Assembly: GCA_039818345.1 (NCBI GenBank)
Contig: JBCBUC010000007.1
Location: forward strand, 1 to 64,000
Source of the DNA: Parvularcula sp039818345
Lineage (GTDB): Bacteria; Pseudomonadota; Alphaproteobacteria; Caulobacterales; Parvularculaceae
Direction: 5' to 3'
DNA: 64,000 bases
Part shown: piece after piece, positions 34,711 through 41,978 of the stretch
Layout of the letters: each line of letters opens with the position of its first letter
Numbering within the stretch: position 1 is the stretch's first letter
Notes under the pieces: model-generated
Databases searched by the model: none
Told to the model about the DNA's origin: nothing
Seen by the model: the letters and a program-made list of their open reading frames with translations, nothing else
Program-made: the position numbers and the translations under genes

Positions 34711-36281
34711 GAAAAAAATCCGTGCAAAAACCACTGTGGGCTATCACTCCGCCCATCATGATAGAGACCATCACGGTACACCCAATAACGCCGCCCTTGG
34801 TCATCTTCTACACGGTAGTAATCGCGGGCACGGGCACGTTTCTCAGAGAGCTTCCACCACTCTGGGGCGATCCGCTCAGGGCCCTCAGCTTTGATGATAC
34901 GCCGAGGAACCCGGCGCCACGTCATGCGTTTAGGCGGCCCATCGGGAACAGCGGCCATCACCTGGAGGGGTTCGGGCTCTATCAACAACCGCAGTGGCCG
35001 TGGGCCTTGCTTAAGCGGTTCTGGCGACGGTCCTGAAAAAGAACCCTGAAAGGGCTCCGTGCTCTCATCTCGTTCAGGGATATGGCTTTCTTTCGGTGTA
35101 CGAACAGTCACAATATGATCACCGAAGCGGGCGTTGATCTTATCAGCGAGAAGAGACGCTTCGTGCTCGCTAAAGCCTGCGCTTTGTAGCGTGTTTGTGA
35201 GAAGAGCAGAACTCTCTGCCATCGCGCCGAGGCGGTGTGCTGTGAGCATCAAAAGATCGATACCAAAGCCAGGGTCAATGGACTGGAGACGCTCTTGGAA
35301 AAGATAGGTTATTCTCTCCGCCAAACGCTCGGGCCTTGCGGTGGCGATCGAGGCGAGTGTTGATGTTCCATCGGCTCTGAAGGCGTGGAGGGTGAACCGC
35401 TGGGCGCCTTGTCCGCTTTCCGCTAATTGCTGCGAGAGTGTCCCGCACAATTGGTGAAGTCCTGCCGCGATAGCTTCGACGGAAATCAACGGTTCAGCGC
35501 AAGGAAGCCGACAGGCAAAGCGCGGCTCGGGTAGCAGGGGATTGATCGGCTCCCGCAGGAGGCCAAGGGCTTGGTCAAGGCGGACGACAACCGCATCGCT
35601 CACCTCTTTGGCAGCAAACCGGCGATGCAGCACACGGCGGTCGAGATCGTAAAGCTGACCAATCCGCGTGAGCCCGAAACGGCGTAGACGGCGGATGCTT
35701 TGCTCCGAAAGCCTGAGCGCCGCGACAGGAAGGTGACGCAAACCGTCTCTTTCATTCCCGCGCGCAAGGATAGTTGGTGCTTCCTGCCCCGAGTAAAGGG
35801 CCAGGGCGATCGCGGCGCCGACCGTGCTCGCAAGGCCCATGCGGTGAGGAATAAAAGCCTCTTCAAGGCGTGTACTGATGGCCCTTATCATCACAGCTTC
35901 ACCGCCAAAAAGGTGATCGCATCCGGCGATGTCGAGGATCAGCCGGTCCCCTCCATCAAGCGCCACGAGGGGGGTCCAACGGATCATCCAGCGAGCAAGG
36001 CGTTTGAGGCTTTGCGTCTCTGCTGTTCGGTCCGCATAGGCAGCGGTTAGACCTGGCGCCCTGGCTTTGGCGTCGGTGAAGCGCAGCCCCTCGGTCACGC
36101 CTTGCTGATGGGCAAGGCTATTGGCAGCAACGATTTTGATGCCTTGGGCGCCGTTATCGATGATTGCGAAGGGTGTGTCTTCCTCAGCTGGTGATGCGGC
36201 GACGGGCGAAGTCTTCACCTGCGCGCGGCGCCATCTTGTGAGTGGCCAATCTTGCAGTTGGATCGAGAGAAAACGGTTCAT
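34707..36281 (-). CDS. imuB: Y-family-like mutasome protein ImuB
   Basis: A 524-residue Y-family polymerase relative that links DnaE2 to the sliding clamp. The N-terminus (LSIQLQDWPLTRW) lacks the D-x-D catalytic residues of true DinB, as expected for ImuB. The middle holds the palm-like DGGDRLILDIAGCDHLFGGE and helix-hairpin segments (LRRFGLTRIGQLYDLDRR). Overlaps imuA by 98 bp and dnaE2 by 4 bp. Confidence 0.92.
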   Translation of the reverse strand: MNRFLSIQLQDWPLTRWRRAQVKTSPVAASPAEEDTPFAIIDNGAQGIKIVAANSLAHQQGVTEGLRFTDAKARAPGLTAAYADRTAETQSLKRLARWMIRWTPLVALDGGDRLILDIAGCDHLFGGEAVMIRAISTRLEEAFIPHRMGLASTVGAAIALALYSGQEAPTILARGNERDGLRHLPVAALRLSEQSIRRLRRFGLTRIGQLYDLDRRVLHRRFAAKEVSDAVVVRLDQALGLLREPINPLLPEPRFACRLPCAEPLISVEAIAAGLHQLCGTLSQQLAESGQGAQRFTLHAFRADGTSTLASIATARPERLAERITYLFQERLQSIDPGFGIDLLMLTAHRLGAMAESSALLTNTLQSAGFSEHEASLLADKINARFGDHIVTVRTPKESHIPERDESTEPFQGSFSGPSPEPLKQGPRPLRLLIEPEPLQVMAAVPDGPPKRMTWRRVPRRIIKAEGPERIAPEWWKLSEKRARARDYYRVEDDQGRRYWVYRDGLYHDGRSDSPQWFLHGFFS

Positions 36282-36912
36282 GATCAGCCTTCAGCGTAAA
36301 ATGGCGTCCCACCTGGCTTGGTGCTGTACGGCACCGCTCCAGGGTGACGTTCCACACAGGCACCCCTGGGGCCTCAGGATCAAAAGGATTGGGGAGAGAT
36401 AACCCGCTTGCCACACGCCAGCGGGCCTGGGCGGCGGTGCTGCCTTGTGTGCGTGCAGGCAGGAGCAAGATAGCTGGTACGCCGGTGCTTTCACTGGCGA
36501 GGGTCAGGCGGCGCGAAGCGGTGAAATGAGGGGCTTCGCTTTCGACGATCACAAGGGGCATAGCGCGGGACTTGATCGCTTCTTCTGCCGTCCACAGAAG
36601 ATGTTCCGTCTTGCGTGCTTCGACATGTAAGATCGCTTGGACCGATGGGGCAAAGGCTGCCTTGGCCCAGCGCTCCAGCAACCGCCCATGCTCCCGGGCT
36701 TGGTGATAGCCGGTGATCCATAAGATCCCAGCTGCGCCCGCCTGTTCTGCCGCTGCTAGGGCAAAGCCAGTGACCGCAGCGTGGTCACCAAACGACGTCT
36801 CCGCCACCTCCTGCACCCCAGACCTTGCCAGGCCGAAGGGGAAGGAAGGTTCTCCCGATAGCGCCTGCCGCGACGGCAAGAGCGTGCTTGCTTTGACCAA
36901 CCGAACACCCAT
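36184..36912 (-). CDS. imuA: RecA-like mutasome protein ImuA
   Basis: A 242-residue RecA/SulA-like protein of the alphaproteobacterial DNA-damage mutasome. The RecA-fold core is recognisable (ITGYHQAREHGRLLERWA, LVIVESEAP, ILLLPART) without a proper Walker A. It heads the operon. The LexA box ends four bases before its ATG, leaving almost no room for a leader or ribosome site. The last 98 bp overlap imuB in another frame. Confidence 0.88.
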   Translation of the reverse strand: MGVRLVKASTLLPSRQALSGEPSFPFGLARSGVQEVAETSFGDHAAVTGFALAAAEQAGAAGILWITGYHQAREHGRLLERWAKAAFAPSVQAILHVEARKTEHLLWTAEEAIKSRAMPLVIVESEAPHFTASRRLTLASESTGVPAILLLPARTQGSTAAQARWRVASGLSLPNPFDPEAPGVPVWNVTLERCRTAPSQVGRHFTLKADHEPFSLDPTARLATHKMAPRAGEDFARRRITS

Positions 36913-36915
36913 AGA

Positions 36916-36930
36916 GTTCTTGTTTTGTTC
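36916..36930 (-). promoter_or_regulatory. LexA (SOS) box of the imuA-imuB-dnaE2 operon
   Basis: Read on the plus strand the site is GTTC-TTGTTTT-GTTC, a perfect match to the alphaproteobacterial direct-repeat LexA box GTTC-N7-GTTC. It sits 3 bp before the imuA start codon. Confidence 0.93.
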
Positions 36931-36943
36931 TAATTTTGATGAG

Positions 36944-36949
36944 AGTCAA
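36944..36949 (-). promoter_or_regulatory. Candidate -35 element for imuA
   Basis: On the minus strand TTGACT is followed after 17 bp by AAAACA in the -10 position, inside the LexA box. This would start RNA at about 36914, only a few bases before the ATG, so a leaderless or near-leaderless mRNA. The -10 is poor. Confidence 0.45.
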
Positions 36950-37106
36950 GCGGGCAAGGTGCTTCTCGATTCGGAGCGCCGCTTACCTAACGACGACCTA
37001 GTCTCGTTGTTTGTTCGTGGCGAAAACCGTGGAAGGCAGTATAGGGACGAAAAGACGATCACTAGCGACTATCTCCAGTTGTATCTGGCAACCTGGCGAG
37101 GGCGCT

Positions 37107-37775
37107 TTAGCTGACCAGCGCGATAGCAAAGCCGTCATATCCCTTTGACCCCACCGTCTGAAGCGCTGTTGCCGTTAAATTGGGGGTCTCACTGATCTTA
37201 TCGATGAGGGCGCGGGCCCCTTGAACCTTCGGGTCTGGACTTTCCTCGTCCCATACCGCGCCGTCTCTAACCACATTATCGCCGATAATCAGTGTACCAG
37301 GCCGAGAGAGTTGAAGGGCACGATCAAGGTAGATCGGGTTGCTGGGCTTATCAGCATCAATGAAAATGAGATCGAATGGTTCTTCCTGGTTAGCAATGAT
37401 CTGATCGAGGCTGTCCTTCGCCGGACCCAGTCGCAGATCCACCACTGTCTTTAGGCCAGCAGCCTCTATGTTTCCGCGGGCCACATCAGCTGCCTGCTGA
37501 TCGATCTCTAGTGTGATGACGTTGCCCTGCTCGCCAACCGCCCGTGCAAGCCAGATCGTCGAATACCCACCGAGCGTTCCAATCTCCAGCACCCGCTGCG
37601 CGCCAATCGCGCGGGCCATAATATGCAAGAACGCGCCTTGGGTGGGGGAGACAGCATGGGGAACGAGTCCCGCGGCTTCTGACTGCTTTAAGGCATGATC
37701 CAACGCCTGATCGCTGCCGATCAAGCGCTTCTCAAAATAGCCATCGACACGGAGGGGGAGGTCATGGTCGGGCAT
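37107..37775 (-). CDS. O-methyltransferase (family 3, SAM-dependent)
   Basis: Cytoplasmic methyltransferase of 222 residues of the catechol/caffeoyl-CoA O-methyltransferase group. SAM motif VLEIGTLGGYSTIWLA near residue 60, VITLEIDQQAADVARGNIEAAG, metal-binding region FDLIFIDADKPSNPIYLDRAL and GTLIIGDNVVRDG are all present. The natural acceptor is not known. It is transcribed alone, with its start 2 bp from the beginning of the spacer to the next plus-strand gene. Confidence 0.9.
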   Translation of the reverse strand: MPDHDLPLRVDGYFEKRLIGSDQALDHALKQSEAAGLVPHAVSPTQGAFLHIMARAIGAQRVLEIGTLGGYSTIWLARAVGEQGNVITLEIDQQAADVARGNIEAAGLKTVVDLRLGPAKDSLDQIIANQEEPFDLIFIDADKPSNPIYLDRALQLSRPGTLIIGDNVVRDGAVWDEESPDPKVQGARALIDKISETPNLTATALQTVGSKGYDGFAIALVS

Positions 37776-37931
37776 CGTGGACCTTCATTTACGCTTCGTG
37801 GTCCTTCTGCACCCAATTTATGCGTTGATCTATTCCCGAACGATGGGGGGACGCTCGATTGATCAGCTTTTTTTGAGCTTTCCGCCCGTTGCCCTTAAGA
37901 CCTTTCCTGTGATCACTGAGAGGCCTTCGTC

Positions 37932-38702
37932 GTGGCGGAACGAAAACATTCAAGGCTCTACCGCTATATCGAGCAGCTGCACGGAGACCGTCCGTGGGGT
38001 GCGTTTCTTGATGCTGGGACCGGCACCAATTCCATCTCCTGGGTTGCTGAGCTTAAAACCGAGCGTTGGACGGCTGTGACGGGATCGGCTGGCGAGGCGG
38101 ATTTGGCCAAAAGCGCGATTGGTGCCGCGCAGCGGCCTCAAGACCAGATTGTTCTTGGCAATTGGGCCGATACGGGGCTTCTCAAGGGCGATGTCTATGA
38201 CACGGTGCTTGCGGACTATCTGATGGGCGCTGTTGAGGGGTACCAGCCCTATTTTCAGCCCTATCTCTTTAAGCGCTTACGCCCGCTCACCCGCGGCACA
38301 CTCTACGCAACGGGTCTTGAGCCCTATGTGCCGACACCCCGTCCCGAGACGCGGGCCGGTCAGATGGTGTGGGAAATCGGCCGGTTCCGCGATGCTTGTG
38401 TCCTTCTAAAAGGGGGTATGCCGTACCGTGAGTATCCAGCGCCTTGGGTGGTGCATCAACTGCAAGGCGCAGGGTTCACCGTTCAAAGTGTGAAGCATTT
38501 TTCCATTGGGTACAAAGATATTTTCGTCAATGCTCAGATTGATATCGCCACGCGACGACTGGATTTTCTGACCGACCGCACTTTGGCTCAAGCGTTGAAC
38601 ATGCGTGGCGAAGCGCTCCGTGCAGAAGCGCTTGCGCTGATCAAAGACGAGGGCGCGCTGCGGGCTTGTCGCAATTACGTCATCGCCGCTACGCCCGCTT
38701 AG
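37932..38702 (+). CDS. SAM-dependent methyltransferase-like protein
   Basis: A 256-residue protein with a Rossmann SAM motif I (AFLDAGTGTNSISWV) and a DTVLADYLMGA motif-IV-like segment. No closer family was recognised. GTG start with GAGAGG upstream. Its last four bases overlap the end of the convergent FAH-family gene. Substrate unknown. Confidence 0.75.
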   Translation: MAERKHSRLYRYIEQLHGDRPWGAFLDAGTGTNSISWVAELKTERWTAVTGSAGEADLAKSAIGAAQRPQDQIVLGNWADTGLLKGDVYDTVLADYLMGAVEGYQPYFQPYLFKRLRPLTRGTLYATGLEPYVPTPRPETRAGQMVWEIGRFRDACVLLKGGMPYREYPAPWVVHQLQGAGFTVQSVKHFSIGYKDIFVNAQIDIATRRLDFLTDRTLAQALNMRGEALRAEALALIKDEGALRACRNYVIAATPA

Positions 38703-39706
38703 CTAGACGATTTTTCTACCACTTGATCGATCCGACCAAAGACGGAAGCCCCTTTCTCATCGATCATCTCAATCCCAACACGGTCGCCAAAGGCCATGAA
38801 GGGAGTCTGTGGCGATCCCTGCTCAATCGTCTCAATCATCCGGATTTCGGCAATGCAGGAATAGCCGACACCGCCGTCAGTGATGGGCTTACCGGGTCCA
38901 TCATCAAGCTTGTTGGATACTGTACCGGAACCAATAATGGTCCCCGCACTGAGGGGCCGGCTTTTTGCAGCGTGCGCGATCAACTGACCGAAATGGAACG
39001 TCATGTCCGTGCCAGCATGGGCCCGGCCAAAGGCTTCGCCATTGTAGTCGACAGAAAGCGGCAGATGCAGTCGGCCATCTTTCCACGCTGCACCAAGTTC
39101 GTCAGGCGTCACGGCGCAGGGGCTGAACGCACTTGAGGGTTTGGACTGAAAAAAGCCAAAGCCCTTGGCAAGTTCCCCAGGGATCAATCCGCGTAAGGAA
39201 ACATCGTTCACCAGCATGATGAGCCGGACCTTGCTAAGGGCGTCCTCAGCCGTGATGCCCATAGGACAATCGTCGACAATGACGGCAACTTCGCCTTCCA
39301 TATCAATGCCCCAACCTTCATCGGTCGGCATCACGATTGGCTCACGTGGTCCAAGAAAACTGTCCGAGCCGCCCTGGTACATCAGCGGATCGGTCCAAAA
39401 GCTCTCAGGCATCTCAGCACCGCGGGCCTTCCGGACGAGTTCGACATGGTTCACATAAGCCGAACCGTCGGCCCACTGAAAAGCACGGGGGAGGGGAGAG
39501 GCGCATTCTGCTTCGTAGAAGGGCTCGCCATCGCCATCGTCGACTTTGGCGCTTAGCTCGCGAAGCGAGGCTTCGACCTCAGACCAGCGATCAAGCGCGT
39601 CTTGCAAGGTCACGGCAATCTCATCGGCAGGCAAATAACGCTCGAGGTCTTTCGAGACGACAACGAGTTGGCCGTCGCGGCCTTTTTTGAGGCTAGCAAA
39701 TTTCAT
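38699..39706 (-). CDS. Fumarylacetoacetate hydrolase family protein
   Basis: A 335-residue hydrolase with the FAH fold, probably splitting fumarylacetoacetate to fumarate and acetoacetate in tyrosine breakdown. Metal-site acids appear in GIDMEGEVAVIVDDC, and MLVNDVSLRGL and KPSSAFSPCAVTPDELG are typical. It follows the VOC gene by 12 bp and hpd before that, which supports a tyrosine role. Other FAH-family reactions (acylpyruvate hydrolysis) cannot be ruled out. Confidence 0.85.
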   Translation of the reverse strand: MKFASLKKGRDGQLVVVSKDLERYLPADEIAVTLQDALDRWSEVEASLRELSAKVDDGDGEPFYEAECASPLPRAFQWADGSAYVNHVELVRKARGAEMPESFWTDPLMYQGGSDSFLGPREPIVMPTDEGWGIDMEGEVAVIVDDCPMGITAEDALSKVRLIMLVNDVSLRGLIPGELAKGFGFFQSKPSSAFSPCAVTPDELGAAWKDGRLHLPLSVDYNGEAFGRAHAGTDMTFHFGQLIAHAAKSRPLSAGTIIGSGTVSNKLDDGPGKPITDGGVGYSCIAEIRMIETIEQGSPQTPFMAFGDRVGIEMIDEKGASVFGRIDQVVEKSSS

Positions 39707-39718
39707 GGCGGCAGTTCC

Positions 39719-40276
39719 TTACTCGTGCTCGTCGCGAGCCGCTTCGTGCAGCCAGGCTGCGTGTTGTGGTGCGCGTTTTGTTTCTGACCATTCAGCGAGC
39801 ATGTCCGGCGCCACCCGCCGCAGCTCAACCATTTGCTCCGGCGTGCCCGTATCACAAGCGAGCTCCACGCGGTGACCATTGGGATCAAAGAAATAGATCG
39901 ACTTGAAAATTCCATGGTTCGTCGGGCCAAGAACATCTAGGCCGAAGTCTTCGGCCCGCTTTTTAGCCGCCATCAGATCATCAATGGTCGGAACACGGAA
40001 GGCAATGTGTTGTACCCATTCCGGCGTGTTCTGATCCCGGCCCATCTCTGGCTGCTGCGGCAGTTCAAAAAATGCAAGGATGTTGCCGTTCCCAGCATCG
40101 AGAAAGATATGCATGTAAGGATCATAAGCACCGGTGGAGGGCACATGATCCTCAGCAAACGCGACATCATAGGACATGCCCATCACATCGCGATAAAACT
40201 CGACGGTCTCTTTTGCGTCCTTGCATCGGTAGGCGACGTGATGGATGCCGTTGATCGTATAGCCTGCGCCAGCCAT
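39719..40276 (-). CDS. VOC-superfamily metalloprotein in the tyrosine cluster
   Basis: A 185-residue glyoxalase/extradiol-dioxygenase-fold protein. Likely metal ligands are the His of INGIHHVAYRCKD, the His of EWVQHIAFRVP and the Glu of GHRVELACD, a 2-His-1-Glu set. Its ATG overlaps the hpd stop by one base, and the FAH-family gene follows, so it is likely part of the same pathway. Its reaction is not known; see findings. Confidence 0.8.
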   Translation of the reverse strand: MAGAGYTINGIHHVAYRCKDAKETVEFYRDVMGMSYDVAFAEDHVPSTGAYDPYMHIFLDAGNGNILAFFELPQQPEMGRDQNTPEWVQHIAFRVPTIDDLMAAKKRAEDFGLDVLGPTNHGIFKSIYFFDPNGHRVELACDTGTPEQMVELRRVAPDMLAEWSETKRAPQHAAWLHEAARDEHE

Positions 40277-41361
40277 CAGGCTGGTTCCTTGACGTTCAGG
40301 ACACCGCGATTGATCTGATCACGTTCGATCGATTCAAAGAGCGCCTTGAAGTTGCCTTCGCCAAAGCCATCATCGCCCTTGCGTTGGATAAACTCGAAAA
40401 AGACCGGACCAAGCTGCGTCTCGGAGAAGATCTGGAGAAGAAGCCGCGGGCTGCCGCCTTCCGTCGTGCCGTCCAGCAAGATACCGCGAGCTTTCAGTTC
40501 ATTCACGGGCTCACCGTGATCAGGAAGACGCTCGCCCAGCATCTCATAATAGGTTTCAGGCGGCGCGGTCATGAAGGGGATGCCGCGTGCTTTTAGGTTA
40601 TCCCAGCAGGCAATCAGATCCTGGCAAGAAAAGGCGATGTGCTGAATACCTTCGCCATTGAACTGGCGCAAAAATTCTTCGATCTGACCTTTACCGCCTT
40701 CTCCCTCTTCATTGAGGGGAATACGGATCTTACCGTCTGGTGCAGTGAGCGCCTTTGATGTCAGGCCGGTGTATTCTCCTTTGATATCAAAGAAGCGGAT
40801 CTCACGGAAGTTGAAGAGCTTCTCGTAGTAGTCAGCCCAATAGGCCATCCGGCCCGTGTAGACATTGTGCGTGAGGTGATCGATCACCTCGAAGCCAGCA
40901 CCGACAGGGTTACGATCAACGCCTTCAAGATAATCAAAGTCAATATCGTAGATCGAAAGATTATCGTCATACCGATCAACGAGGTAGAGAATCGCGCCAC
41001 CAATGCCGCGGATCGCCGGCAGGCGCAGCTCCATCGGACCGGTTTCGACATGCACGGGCTCTGCGCCTTGCTCGATCAGGTGATCATAGGCTTGACGTGC
41101 GTCACGCACACGGAACGCCATACCGCAAGCGGATGGTCCATGCTCACGGGCAAAGAACCAAGCCGCAGAACGGGGCTCATAATTGGCGATCAGATTGATG
41201 CCGCCTTGGCGCCAGAGATGCACGTCCTTGGAGCGGTGCTGGGCCACGCGAGTAAAGCCCATCGCTTCGAAAACGGTCTCAAGCACACCTTTTTCAGGTG
41301 CAGAAAACTCAATGAATTCAAAGCCATCAAGACCGGCGGGGTTCTCGAACAAATCAGCCAT
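40276..41361 (-). CDS. hpd: 4-hydroxyphenylpyruvate dioxygenase
   Basis: Iron enzyme of 361 residues turning 4-hydroxyphenylpyruvate into homogentisate. Two VOC modules are seen, with the iron ligands in VIDHLTHNVYTG (His), IQHIAFSCQD (His) and GPVFFEFIQRKGDDGFGEGNFKALFESIE (Glu within FFEF). ATG 41361 has GAGGAG eight bases upstream, so the 23-residue longer frame is rejected. Divergent from a MarR regulator across a 74-bp operator region. Confidence 0.94.
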   Translation of the reverse strand: MADLFENPAGLDGFEFIEFSAPEKGVLETVFEAMGFTRVAQHRSKDVHLWRQGGINLIANYEPRSAAWFFAREHGPSACGMAFRVRDARQAYDHLIEQGAEPVHVETGPMELRLPAIRGIGGAILYLVDRYDDNLSIYDIDFDYLEGVDRNPVGAGFEVIDHLTHNVYTGRMAYWADYYEKLFNFREIRFFDIKGEYTGLTSKALTAPDGKIRIPLNEEGEGGKGQIEEFLRQFNGEGIQHIAFSCQDLIACWDNLKARGIPFMTAPPETYYEMLGERLPDHGEPVNELKARGILLDGTTEGGSPRLLLQIFSETQLGPVFFEFIQRKGDDGFGEGNFKALFESIERDQINRGVLNVKEPA

Positions 41362-41398
41362 GGGGCACTCCTCAGCTTGCAATGAACTGCGCTTTGAT

Positions 41399-41434
41399 TT
41401 AGTTGTAAAGAAAAGTGGTTTTGATTGCAACTAA
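41399..41434. promoter_or_regulatory. Candidate MarR operator between hpd and marR
   Basis: TTAGTTG (41399-41405) and CAACTAA (41428-41434) form an inverted repeat centred in the 74-bp divergent promoter region, half-sites 29 bp centre to centre. The AT-rich spacer should hold both promoters. The regulator is presumed to bind here. Confidence 0.5.
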
Positions 41435-41435
41435 T

Positions 41436-41933
41436 ATGAGCAAGATCATGCAGCCAGCAAAATCCAAGCGCCAGAGCAGCGAACAGGCGCCGAACTTCGC
41501 GCTCGATACGGCGTGGAGCTATAAGGTGACGGTGCTTGCTGACCTCGTGGCCCGCCGTGTTGCGGCTGTGGTCCAGGCGACGAGTGGGCTGAATTTGAGC
41601 CAGTGGCGAGTCCTCGCGGCTGTCGCCGACAAACCAGGGCGCACGTCGACTGAGGTTGTCGAGATCACGCCAATGGACAAACCCATTGTCTCGCGCGCCG
41701 TTCAAGTCCTGGTGGATCGCGGCTGCCTTCGCCGCGAGGCTTCTCAAGAGGACGGCCGCCGATCCTACCTGCGTCTCACCACCAAGGGCGAGAGCACCTA
41801 CGCAGCCATCGTCGCCGCGCTTGCCGAAACAGGAGCAGCGGGGATCGATCTTCTCTCTGGGGACGAACTTGCGGCGTTTAACCGTCAGCTGGATGAGACC
41901 ATTGCGAAATTCCGCGATTTGACCACAGCGTAA
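41436..41933 (+). CDS. MarR family regulator (tyrosine catabolism)
   Basis: A 165-residue winged-helix dimer protein. NLSQWRVLAAVADKPGRTSTEVVEITPMDKPIVSRAVQ-type helix-turn-helix and the wing (ASQEDGRRSYLRLT) are clear around residues 55-115. The ATG at 41436 is chosen over a GTG seven codons upstream, which overlaps the operator. Divergent from hpd-VOC-fah; probably a repressor relieved by a pathway intermediate. Confidence 0.88.
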   Translation: MSKIMQPAKSKRQSSEQAPNFALDTAWSYKVTVLADLVARRVAAVVQATSGLNLSQWRVLAAVADKPGRTSTEVVEITPMDKPIVSRAVQVLVDRGCLRREASQEDGRRSYLRLTTKGESTYAAIVAALAETGAAGIDLLSGDELAAFNRQLDETIAKFRDLTTA

Positions 41934-41978
41934 GCCCTCCACATAGTTCTCGCCGAAAGCACAAGGGAGTGGCGGGGC

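Noticed and set aside
38666..39136. 156-residue plus-strand ORF over the FAH gene
   Set aside because: Shadow of the minus-strand FAH gene, which has homologous motifs over its full length.
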